From Mycolicibacterium litorale (lineage in GTDB: Bacteria; Actinomycetota; Actinomycetes; Mycobacteriales; Mycobacteriaceae): 64,000 bases of DNA. The notes under the pieces are model-generated. The model saw only the letters and a list, made by a program, of their open reading frames with translations, searched no databases and had not been told where the DNA came from. The stretch spans positions 3,844,001-3,908,000 of the forward strand of contig NZ_AP022586.1 in the NCBI RefSeq assembly GCF_010731695.1, read 5' to 3'. Of the stretch, positions 1-7,471 are shown piece by piece (the first letter of the stretch is position 1; each line of letters opens with the position of its first letter). The translations under genes were made by a program, and so were the position numbers.

Positions 1-1825
1 CGGCCGAAGGCGCCGGTTCCGGCTGGGGCTCGACCGACGGCGCCGGCTCGACCGAAGGCGCGGGTTCGGGTTCGGGTTCCGGTGCCGGCGCGGGTTCCGG
101 TGCCGGCTCGGGGGCCGGTTCCGGTTGCGGCTCCGCCGAAGGCTCCGGCTCCGGCGAAGGCTCCGGCTCCGGCGAAGGCTCGGGCGACGGCTGCGGTTGC
201 GGAGTCGGCGCGGGCGACGACGACGGCGGAGCGGCCGGCGGGACGGTGAACACCGGCAGCGGCAGCTGCGGCAGTCCGAACGCCGGGGCCGGAGCCGGCG
301 CCGCCGGTCGGGGCGCAGGGGCCGCCGGCCGCGGTGCTGCCGGGCGGGGCGCGGCGGGCCGTGGCGCCGCCTGCTGCGGTGCCGCCTGCTTCGAGGCCAC
401 TCGCCGCTCGGCCGAGGTGTTGGGGCTCGGCTGCTGCGGTGCCGGTGCGACCGCGCGCGGTGCCGGTGCGACCGCGCGCGGCGCCGGTGCGTTCGCGATC
501 ACGGTCTCGGTGACCGCGGCCGGCGCGGGTTGCGCGGCCGGCTGTTCGATCGGCGCGGTCGCCACCGGTGCGGTGATCGCCGAGGAGCCGGCCTCCACCG
601 CACCCGCGTCGCCGGTGTGCGAGGTCAGGATCAGACCCGTCGCCGCCAACGCGGCGAAGCAGGCCGCGCCCGCGAACAAGGCGCCCGGCCTGCGGAACCA
701 CCGCACATCGTCCGAGTCCTCGGCCTCCGGATGGTCGAACGCGATATCGGGCCGGGCCATCGCGGCGTCGTAGACCGGGTGCACGTACTGCGTCGCGGCG
801 TCGAAGTCGACGGTTTCGGCCGACCACGCCAGCGGTAACACCGCGGCGACGGTCGCCGGTTCGTCCGGCGCGGCGGCGATCGTGGTGACGGCGTCCTGCT
901 CCACGCCCCGCGACGCCAGCAGCTCGGCACCGGCCGCGGCGGCCACCTGCGCGTACGGACCGGTGATGACCGGCAACCGCAGCGCCTGCGAAAGGTGTTG
1001 CGTGACAAGCGGAATCCGCGCGCCACCACCGACGGTCGCGACCGCGGCGAGCTGCGCAGGCGCGATGTGGTTGCGGTGCAGCACCTCGAACACCGCCTCG
1101 ACCAGGCCGCCGAGCGGGGCCGCCACCAGCGCCTCGAGCTCGGGGCGGGTCAACCGAACCGCGGCATGCGGTCCTTCCAGCGCGGTGGCGGTCTGCACCG
1201 ACAGCCGCTCCTTGGCGTCGCGGCACTGCTCGCGCAGCGAGGTGAGCGAGGCCACCGCCGACGTACCGGTCGGGTCGACGTCGAGGTCGGCGAGCACATG
1301 CCGCAGCACCGCCTGATCGATCAGGTCCCCAGAGAAGTCGTCGTAGCGGACCGTCGAACCGATCGGGCGGAACCCGTCACCGGCATCGGCCAGCGTGATG
1401 CTGGTTCCCGTCGCCCCGAAGTCGCACAGGGCGACGACACCGTGGGCGGGCAGCCCGGGATTGGCCTGCAGCGCGGTGAGCGCCGCGACCGCGTCGGAGA
1501 CGACGGTCAGGTGTGGCACCACGGCGCGCAACGCCGCCACCGCGGTGGGCGACCAGTGCGCCGGGACCGCGACCGCGGCCACGTCGGGCCGCCGCAGCGG
1601 GTGCACGGTCCGGGTGAGCGATTCGACCGCCGCCGCGACCAGCTGACCGCCGTAGTAGGCCGACCCGTCGGCGGCCACCAGGGGGACCGGATCGCCGACG
1701 CGGTCGACGAAGCCGGTGAGGGTCTGACCGTTCAGCGTGAGCACCGCCGGGCGGACGGTCGGCCGGCCGTCGGCAACGGCGACCAGGTTGGCGGCACCGA
1801 GGGATACGCCGAGAGAAGTGCGCAT
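1..1825 (-). CDS. Membrane-anchored Hsp70-like protein, C-terminus cut by window edge
   Basis: The start ATG is at 1825 and the 3' end lies beyond position 1. Residues about 1-330 resemble the Hsp70/actin ATPase fold, with a phosphate-type motif CDFGATGTS near residue 150. A hydrophobic segment follows at about 376-396, then a long low-complexity tail rich in Ala and Pro with PEPS/PEPA repeats. This predicts a cytoplasmic ATPase-like domain, one membrane pass and an exposed tail. The gene begins 30 bp after iniC on the same strand, so it is probably the last gene of the iniBAC transcript. It is clearly paralogous to the protein at 7472-9271: the first ten residues align without a gap, and both contain [11 protein letters not shown]. 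Whether it is a real chaperone or a sensor is unknown; no substrate-binding domain is visible. Confidence 0.85.
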   Translation of the reverse strand, partial: MRTSLGVSLGAANLVAVADGRPTVRPAVLTLNGQTLTGFVDRVGDPVPLVAADGSAYYGGQLVAAAVESLTRTVHPLRRPDVAAVAVPAHWSPTAVAALRAVVPHLTVVSDAVAALTALQANPGLPAHGVVALCDFGATGTSITLADAGDGFRPIGSTVRYDDFSGDLIDQAVLRHVLADLDVDPTGTSAVASLTSLREQCRDAKERLSVQTATALEGPHAAVRLTRPELEALVAAPLGGLVEAVFEVLHRNHIAPAQLAAVATVGGGARIPLVTQHLSQALRLPVITGPYAQVAAAAGAELLASRGVEQDAVTTIAAAPDEPATVAAVLPLAWSAETVDFDAATQYVHPVYDAAMARPDIAFDHPEAEDSDDVRWFRRPGALFAGAACFAALAATGLILTSHTGDAGAVEAGSSAITAPVATAPIEQPAAQPAPAAVTETVIANAPAPRAVAPAPRAVAPAPQQPSPNTSAERRVASKQAAPQQAAPRPAAPRPAAPRPAAPAPRPAAPAPAPAFGLPQLPLPVFTVPPAAPPSSSPAPTPQPQPSPEPSPEPEPSPEPEPSAEPQPEPAPEPAPEPAPAPEPEPEPAPSVEPAPSVEPQPEPAPSA

Positions 1826-1855
1826 ACCTGTATGTCGCCGCAACGCGGCGAAACG

Positions 1856-3340
1856 TTAAGCGGGTCCGCGACCTTTCGCGGTATACGAGGCGACGAGCGC
1901 CTCGGCGCTGCGCACCGCCGCCCGGCAGGCCCGCGCGGTGAAGGGATCGTTGAGGGGATGCTCGGCCCGACGGCGCCACCGCTGCGCCGCGGCGAACGCC
2001 GCCCGCGGACCGTCGTAGGGGTCCTCGGGCTGCAATCCCAGCCGGCTGGCCGCGTCGGTGCCCGAACCGCCGATGAGCCGCCGCAGCGACGCCATCTCGT
2101 CCTCGGTCAACGTGGTTGCCCGCGAACGCAGCTGGCTCAGCAGCCGCAACTCTTCGAACGCGTGGGTGTCGGCCAGCAGCGGGTCGATGTCGGCGACGAT
2201 GTAGGGCGTCGCGTAGATCGGGTTCAGCTGCACGAACTGCCGCAGCGACAGCAGCGCCGTATGAGCTTTGAGCAGGTCGGAGCGCTGCGCGAACTGCTGG
2301 TCGATCACGTCGCGCAGGGCCACCAGACCGCTGCGTTCGAGCAGCTCGTCGGCCAGCGCCACCGAATCCTTGACTCCCGCGCGCAGCACCGCGATCGAGA
2401 TGCGGACACCGAACATCCCGAACCGGTCCAGCAGCGCCGCGCGTGTGGCCGCGTCGACAGGCAGCGGGCTGTCCTCGCGCACGAACCGGTCGACCGACAG
2501 CATCGCCTTGGCCAGCTCGGCGGGATCGACACCGGCGAGTTTCTCCAGCGCGACGAACTCGCTCTGCCGCAGCGTGCGGGCGGTGAGCGCCAGCAGGCCC
2601 GACACCGGGACCACGGCCTGGCAGATGCCGGTGCGGTCCATCTCCTCGGTGAAGCGGGTGGCGACATCCTTGGCCGAGAGCATCGCATCGATGCGGCCGG
2701 CGCCGATCTCGTCGGCGCGGGAGGCCACCCCGATCACGCCGAGCGCCCCCGACGAGCCGCCGACCAGTTCGCCGATCTGCTTGAGCAGCGCGATGTCGGC
2801 GGCATTGAGCGTGCGCAGCAGGAACACCACCGCGTCGACCCGCGGCACCCCGTCGTCGGGCACCAGGAGCCGCAGCGTGCGCGCCGACACGTCGCGATTC
2901 AGCGACGACGTTCCGGGCGTGTCGATGATCGTGGCGTCGATGAGTTCGGCGGCCGGCCACTCCACGTCGAGGTCGAGCACCTCCTCGGGGTCGAGCCGCG
3001 CGAAGTCGAACGTCAGGCCCCGGTCGTGCGGATCGCGGGTGATCGGCACGTTGGACCGCCGGCCGCCGCGGTGGTTCGCCGTGACCTTCGGCGTGGGTCC
3101 GTGGCGGAACCAGGTGACGATCCGGGTGGCCTCGGTCGCGTCGGTGGGCGCGATCTCCTCCCCCACCAGCGCGTTGACCAGCGTCGACTTACCCGCCTTC
3201 AACGTGCCGGCCAGCGCGATGCGGATCGGCTGGTTGAGCCGGGCGCCGATGCGCTCGAGTTCGTTGTGCACGTCGGGGCGCTGGCGGTATGCCGGATCCG
3301 CCCGGTACGCCGCGATGGCGCCGCCCAGGATCGCGCGCAC
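1856..3340 (-). CDS. iniC: IniC, dynamin-like GTPase of the isoniazid-inducible operon
   Basis: This 494-residue protein matches what I know of mycobacterial IniC along most of its length. GTPase motifs are visible: P-loop GTLKAGKST (45-53), DTPG (140-143) and SRAD (207-210). IniC works with IniA, a bacterial dynamin-like protein, in the envelope response to isoniazid, ethambutol and other wall inhibitors. It lies 84 bp downstream of iniA on the same strand. The listed start is a GTG at 3340. The six codons before it read LSTSDQ, which resembles the start of M. tuberculosis IniC as I remember it, so initiation at a CTG (3358-3356) is possible. Neither start has a strong ribosome-binding site. 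Confidence 0.93.
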   Translation of the reverse strand: MRAILGGAIAAYRADPAYRQRPDVHNELERIGARLNQPIRIALAGTLKAGKSTLVNALVGEEIAPTDATEATRIVTWFRHGPTPKVTANHRGGRRSNVPITRDPHDRGLTFDFARLDPEEVLDLDVEWPAAELIDATIIDTPGTSSLNRDVSARTLRLLVPDDGVPRVDAVVFLLRTLNAADIALLKQIGELVGGSSGALGVIGVASRADEIGAGRIDAMLSAKDVATRFTEEMDRTGICQAVVPVSGLLALTARTLRQSEFVALEKLAGVDPAELAKAMLSVDRFVREDSPLPVDAATRAALLDRFGMFGVRISIAVLRAGVKDSVALADELLERSGLVALRDVIDQQFAQRSDLLKAHTALLSLRQFVQLNPIYATPYIVADIDPLLADTHAFEELRLLSQLRSRATTLTEDEMASLRRLIGGSGTDAASRLGLQPEDPYDGPRAAFAAAQRWRRRAEHPLNDPFTARACRAAVRSAEALVASYTAKGRGPA

Positions 3341-3424
3341 TTGGTCGCTTGTGCTCAGGGTTTGCCCAGTCCGTTCCAGTTACCCGACTGCTGACCCATC
3401 GAGCTTAGAGACCCCGCCCGGCGA

Positions 3425-5320
3425 TCAGGTCGCCGCAACCGGCGCCGCGGCCGGTGCGCCGAGCTTCTCGGCGTGTTCGACGACCTGCCGCAGGATGTTG
3501 AGCTGCCGTTCGAGTTCCTTGACGCGGGTGTTGCGCTCGGACTCCTCGAGCTTGGCCGCGGCGATCGTGGCCTGCAGTGATTCGTTGAGTGAGCGGGTCG
3601 TCTGGTTGGCGATCTCGCGATAGTGGTCGCGCAGTTGCCGCTGAATTCCCTTGAGCCGGTCACGCGACTCCTTGCCGACGACGAACGCCACGTCGTCGAC
3701 GAACCGGCGCACGTTGGTCTTGGCCTCGCTGCGTACCCGGAGCATCCGGTTCTCCATGTCCTCTTTGTAGGCCTTGCGGCCGAGGACGAAGCCGGCGCCG
3801 AGCGACAGCGGGTTGAACATGCCCAACCCGGCGAATGACGTCAGCATGCCGAACATCAGCACGCCGCCGTAGGAGCCGCGCATCCCGGTGACGATCTTGT
3901 GGCCGAGCTTGAGCGGTTTGGCCTCGAGGTGGGCCAGCGAACGGAACTCGGAGAACTCCGCGCCCATCTCCCTGGCGTCGATCGCGGGCATCCGGACCGC
4001 GTCGAGACCCGCCTCCATGAACGTGCGGGCCACCTCGGCGGCCAGCGCCTCGGCGCGCTGATACGCCCACACGAAGTTGTCGCCCACGGCGGTGGCGACG
4101 GCCTCTTCGAGTTCGGCGCCGATCTCGGCCCAGTGCAGGGTGGGATCGCCGGCGTCGATGACCCGTTCGGTGTGAAAGGTGATGTTGCGGAAGCGCTGCC
4201 GCAGGTCGTGGTCGACGTCGGCGGTCAGGTCGGCGATGCCGTCGTTGAGAACCTGCTGCCACAGCGCGGTGTGCTGCAGTGCGTCCTGCGCCTCCTGTTT
4301 GCGCCGCTCGAGATCGGCGGTCAGATTGCCGCGGGCCTGCGGGTCGTTGAGCGCGGACAGCTCGGACTGCACCGCCATCGTGAGATGTTCGGCGGCGGCG
4401 CGGATCTCGTTGACCACCTGTATCCGGACGCGGTCGGTGTTGCGCGAGAGCACCTCCTCGGACAGGAACTTCACGATCGCCGGGAAGTTGGACTCTTCGT
4501 TGAGTTCCTTGTCGTTGAGCTGCACGGCGTGGCTGCGCAGCGTCGAGGACACAGGGATCATCGGCGTGGTGACGCCGGCGCGCTGCAGGTGGACGCGGTT
4601 GGCGTCGGCGACCTGGCGCCAGTGCGGATACAGGTCGGTCTTGGTCGCGACGATCGCGGCGACCGGGCAGATCTCCAGCGCCTGCCGGATGAACGTCATC
4701 TCCGGTTCGGTGAACTCCTGGCTCGTGTCGCTGATCATCAGCATCGCGTCGGCATCGGGCAGCAGACCCAGCGTCGCCGACAGGTGGGGCTGGCCGTGCC
4801 CGCCGACACCCGGGGTGTCGACGAACGCCAGACCGCCCTTGAGCAGCGGGCTGGGCACAGTCACCTCGACGCGCAGCACCTCGCGGCCGCCGGCCTGTGG
4901 CGCGCGCCGCAGATCCTTGCCCAGGTCGGTGGTCGGGATCTCGACGAGTTCGGGTTCCTCCCCTTCGGGCCGGGCCACCACCAAGCGCGCCGACGGCTGC
5001 TCGGCATAGGACACGACGGTGGCCAGTACGGTCGACTCGTCGTCGCCGACCCGCGCCACCGGCATGTTCAGCAGCGAGTTGAGCAGCAGGCTCTTGCCCT
5101 GTTTGAGCTGACCGGCGATCACCACCCGGATCTGCGGATCCCCGATGCGCTTGCGCGCCCGCGCCAGTCGCGCCACGAGGTCGCCGCGGTCCTGGGCTTC
5201 GGCGATCTTCGTCGTGTGCTCGATGAGCTCGAGGACGACTGAATTGGCCGGCCCGCCGGCCGCGACTGAATTGGCCGGCCCGCCGGCCGCGACTCTGCGG
5301 GTGTCGTTCGGTGGCGTCAT
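3425..5320 (-). CDS. iniA: IniA, dynamin-like membrane-remodelling GTPase
   Basis: This 631-residue protein carries a P-loop GQLKQGKS (70-77), DTPG (168-171) and TKTD (226-229). A hydrophobic Gly-rich stretch at about 478-511 fits membrane insertion, and a coiled-coil-like C-terminus follows. IniA in mycobacteria is a dynamin-like GTPase that binds and can fuse membranes; it is induced by cell-wall inhibitors and linked to drug tolerance. It sits between iniB and iniC on the same strand. The ATG at 5320 is the only obvious start. An unusual feature is an in-frame 27-bp tandem duplication near the start, giving a repeated VAAGGPANS in residues 10-27. A strong hairpin lies just upstream, between iniB and iniA. 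Confidence 0.95.
   Translation of the reverse strand: MTPPNDTRRVAAGGPANSVAAGGPANSVVLELIEHTTKIAEAQDRGDLVARLARARKRIGDPQIRVVIAGQLKQGKSLLLNSLLNMPVARVGDDESTVLATVVSYAEQPSARLVVARPEGEEPELVEIPTTDLGKDLRRAPQAGGREVLRVEVTVPSPLLKGGLAFVDTPGVGGHGQPHLSATLGLLPDADAMLMISDTSQEFTEPEMTFIRQALEICPVAAIVATKTDLYPHWRQVADANRVHLQRAGVTTPMIPVSSTLRSHAVQLNDKELNEESNFPAIVKFLSEEVLSRNTDRVRIQVVNEIRAAAEHLTMAVQSELSALNDPQARGNLTADLERRKQEAQDALQHTALWQQVLNDGIADLTADVDHDLRQRFRNITFHTERVIDAGDPTLHWAEIGAELEEAVATAVGDNFVWAYQRAEALAAEVARTFMEAGLDAVRMPAIDAREMGAEFSEFRSLAHLEAKPLKLGHKIVTGMRGSYGGVLMFGMLTSFAGLGMFNPLSLGAGFVLGRKAYKEDMENRMLRVRSEAKTNVRRFVDDVAFVVGKESRDRLKGIQRQLRDHYREIANQTTRSLNESLQATIAAAKLEESERNTRVKELERQLNILRQVVEHAEKLGAPAAAPVAAT
5237..5290. repeat. 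27-bp perfect tandem duplication inside iniA
   Basis: Two identical 27-bp units lie head to tail (5237-5263 and 5264-5290), followed by four bases of a third. The unit keeps the iniA reading frame and duplicates nine residues near the N-terminus, before the GTPase domain. This looks like a recent slippage event. Confidence 0.95.
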
Positions 5321-5355
5321 GGTGCCCCTCTTGTCCGGTCCCTCAACGGTATGCG

Positions 5356-5395
5356 CGCGAACTGGCGGGGACCATGTCGGTCCCCGCCAGTCGCG
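5356..5395 (-). terminator. Strong hairpin between iniB and iniA (attenuator or partial terminator)
   Basis: A perfect 13-bp stem (5361-5373 with 5379-5391) closes a 5-nt loop. Four further CG pairs extend it across one bulged base. It begins about 16 bp after the iniB stop on the transcribed strand and no U-tract follows. It could partly stop transcription, or protect the iniB 3' end, so that iniB mRNA exceeds iniAC mRNA. No other long inverted repeat occurs in the gap. Confidence 0.7.
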
Positions 5396-5410
5396 TTATC
5401 CGGTTGCCGA

Positions 5411-6475
5411 TCAGAAGGCGTCCAGATCGGTGTTGGTGTTGTTGTTCGAGGCGACGTCGGTCTCGATACCGGTGTTGGTCTCGAAGCCGGTGTCGTTGCC
5501 GGAGAACAGGTCGGTGTTGGTCTCGTTGCCCGACCCGATCGCGGTCTCGTTGCCCGAACCGATGTTGGACTCGTAGCTCGAGGAGTTGTCCTCGATCGAG
5601 CTCTCGGTGGACGTCGAGGTGTTGGTCTCCACCGAGGTGTTGATCGAGTTGTCCTCGACGTTGTCGCTGCCGTAGTCACCGTCGATCTGGGTGCCGGCGT
5701 TGACGTCGTTGTCGGTGATGATGATTCCGCCGCCGTTGCCGCCGTCACCGCCGACCGCGTTGCCGCCACCGATGCCGATGAGGCTGCCGCCGCCGTCGGC
5801 GCCACCGCCGTTGCCACCGCTGGTGTCGACGTCGTTGAGCACCGGGGCGTCGTTGTCGGCGATCAGGTCGCCACCCGCGGTCTGCGAGTTGTCCTCGACC
5901 TCGTTGTCCTTGCCGACGACCACGTTGGAGCCGGAGCCGGCGAGGATGTCGCCGTTGTTCATGGTGTTGCCGTCACCGAGGGCCGCGCCGTCACCGCTGA
6001 CGATGTCGCCGTCGTTGTCCCCGCCGACCACCACGCCGCCGTTGGTGGCGGTGTTGGAGGTCTTGTCACCCAGGGTGATGTCACCGAAGCCCAGGTTGAA
6101 CGCACCGTTCTGGGCGTTGGCGCCGGCAGCCTGGTCGGGGCTCGCGATCGGCACGTTGTTCCCGCTGAGCAGATCGGTGTCGTTGCGGCTCGCGAACTCG
6201 GTCGTCGGCGCGAACGAGGTCTGCGGCGAGAACGGCGAGGCGAAGTTCGACGCCAGCTGGTGGTGGTCGGCCACCGCCCGCTGCAGGCCGACGATCGGGT
6301 CACCACCGCCGAGGGCGTAACCGGCCGGCGCGGCCGTGGCGGCCACCGAGGCCAGCTGGGCGGCCGTCACGTTCGGCAGACCCGCGTCGCGCAGGGCGCC
6401 GTCCGGGTCGACGACGAAGGACGCGGCCGAGGCCGGGTTGCGGAACAGATCGAGGATGAAGTCAATGATGTTCAT
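5411..6475 (-). CDS. iniB: IniB, Gly/Asn-rich cell-envelope stress protein
   Basis: This 354-residue protein is the first gene of the iniBAC operon. Residues 1-85 form the conserved IniB N-terminal domain (it begins MNIIDFILDLFRNP). The rest is low-complexity sequence rich in Gly, Asn, Asp, Ser and Thr. The last 110 residues hold short degenerate repeats of the SGNET/ETNTD kind. The start ATG at 6475 has an AAAGG ribosome-binding site 8 bases upstream. The function is unknown; the family is strongly induced by inhibitors of arabinogalactan and mycolate synthesis. The same N-terminal domain occurs in the small protein at 6746-7258. Confidence 0.93.
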   Translation of the reverse strand: MNIIDFILDLFRNPASAASFVVDPDGALRDAGLPNVTAAQLASVAATAAPAGYALGGGDPIVGLQRAVADHHQLASNFASPFSPQTSFAPTTEFASRNDTDLLSGNNVPIASPDQAAGANAQNGAFNLGFGDITLGDKTSNTATNGGVVVGGDNDGDIVSGDGAALGDGNTMNNGDILAGSGSNVVVGKDNEVEDNSQTAGGDLIADNDAPVLNDVDTSGGNGGGADGGGSLIGIGGGNAVGGDGGNGGGIIITDNDVNAGTQIDGDYGSDNVEDNSINTSVETNTSTSTESSIEDNSSSYESNIGSGNETAIGSGNETNTDLFSGNDTGFETNTGIETDVASNNNTNTDLDAF

Positions 6476-6631
6476 GTGACTGCCTTTCGTGTCTTCCCGG
6501 TGTCCCGGGGAGGTTGTCTCGCCGGCCCTCCGGCGATCTGGAGACCAATTTATGGAGTTCGCGGCACCCGGCCAACGGGGTCACCACCCCTGCCTCTGCG
6601 GCCCGAGTGGGGGGTTTCCGCACTGCCCCGA

Positions 6632-6646
6632 TAGGGGATTAGGGGG
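6632..6646. promoter_or_regulatory. Paired TAGGGG motifs in the iniB promoter region
   Basis: The 6476-6697 gap holds the iniB promoter. Two TAGGGG elements occur at 6632-6637 and 6640-6645 (the second within TTAGGGGG), just before a TATAT patch. The same motif occurs three times upstream of the Hsp70-like/iniR genes, so it may be the binding site of the shared regulator IniR. Motif repetition is seen; regulator assignment is inferred. Confidence 0.45.
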
Positions 6647-6697
6647 TATATCGGGGCGTTTCGGGATCCCCCGCATAATGCCAGGTCAAACAGCAGA

Positions 6698-6729
6698 AAA
6701 CCCGCGCGGATCGGGATCCGCGCGGGTTT
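6698..6729 (-). terminator. Intrinsic terminator of the Rv0340-like gene
   Basis: A perfect 15-bp GC-rich stem (6698-6712 with 6715-6729) has a 2-base nominal loop. On the minus-strand transcript it is followed by a short T-rich run. It lies 16 bp past the stop of the 6746-7258 gene. It separates that gene from iniB, so iniB must have its own promoter. Confidence 0.8.
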
Positions 6730-6745
6730 CGGGAGAAGCAGAGGG

Positions 6746-7258
6746 TCAGTCGAAGAGGTCGAACCCCGGGGCGTGGTCCGCAGGCTGGGCGTCGTCGACG
6801 GCCGCACTCCACACGTCGGCGAGGTCGGCGCCGGCGGGCGAAGCATCGTCGAACGCCGGATCGGTGAGCTGGGGCGTCAGGTCGTCGACAAGGGTGGCCG
6901 GCTGGTCGAGGGCGTCGACCGCCGGGGCCATCGCCTGCGCCGTGTCGATGAGGGGCGCGCCGGTGTCGATGACACCCGACGCGGGGGCCGGATCGTCGAA
7001 CGCATCGAATGCCGCGGTGGCCGCGCCGCTGGCCCAGACGTTGCCCGCCAGCTCGGCACCGAACGCGTCCACCCCGGTCGACGGGGCGGCCATCGGCATC
7101 GACTCGGTCACCACAGGGATGAGGTTGTCGACGTCGATACTGGTCACGTCGGTCAGCTGAGCGTGTGCGAGGGCCGCGTCGGGATCGGCGGCGTACCGTG
7201 CAGCGGCATCGGGATCCCGCACCAGCGACATCACGAAGTCGAGTAGCGAGTTAGCCAT
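6746..7258 (-). CDS. Rv0340-like protein with IniB-type N-terminal domain
   Basis: The protein has 170 residues from the ATG at 7258. An upstream in-frame start at 7291 is less likely, because family members as I recall them begin MANSLLDF. GGAGAT lies about 9 bases upstream of the chosen start. Residues 1-60 parallel the IniB N-terminus (LLDFV.SLVRDP...). The remainder is Ala/Asp-rich with no signal peptide or membrane helix. In M. tuberculosis the homologous gene also sits between iniR and iniB. It ends at a strong terminator and is therefore a separate transcript from iniBAC. The function is unknown; co-regulation with iniB is likely from position. Confidence 0.82.
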   Translation of the reverse strand: MANSLLDFVMSLVRDPDAAARYAADPDAALAHAQLTDVTSIDVDNLIPVVTESMPMAAPSTGVDAFGAELAGNVWASGAATAAFDAFDDPAPASGVIDTGAPLIDTAQAMAPAVDALDQPATLVDDLTPQLTDPAFDDASPAGADLADVWSAAVDDAQPADHAPGFDLFD

Positions 7259-7389
7259 CGGAACACCATCTCCATATCGGCACGACATCAACGCGGAGTC
7301 GGGAGCCAGTCCCCCGACTGCTTGTCACGATGCTATCCACGCGGCACGGCCACGGGATCGGTGCGCAGCCCACCGTCGGCCACCGGACA

Positions 7390-7429
7390 TTAGGGGGTCG
7401 ACCGTTAGGGGCTCGACGCCACTAGGGGG
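7390..7429. promoter_or_regulatory. Three TAGGGG repeats in the divergent promoter region
   Basis: TTAGGGGG, TTAGGGG and CTAGGGGG occur at 7390, 7405 and 7422, in one orientation, with TAGGGG starts 15 and 17 bp apart. They lie between the Rv0340-like gene (leftward) and the Hsp70-like/iniR pair (rightward), 40-80 bp before the Hsp70-like start. The regular spacing suggests a multi-site operator read on successive helical turns. IniR is the obvious candidate ligand, by location only. Confidence 0.45.
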
Positions 7430-7471
7430 ATCTCCCGAGGATCGGGGGATCCCGGCGTTATTGTGGCCATC

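Noticed and set aside
40..240. Repeats at the window start that look like a tandem or CRISPR-like array
   Set aside because: They are codon repeats encoding the PEPS/PEPA tail of the Hsp70-like protein; there are no spacers.
995..3394. Long plus-strand frame opposite iniC and the Hsp70-like gene
   Set aside because: Arg/Gly-rich shadow with no domain; the minus-strand proteins have conserved GTPase and ATPase motifs.
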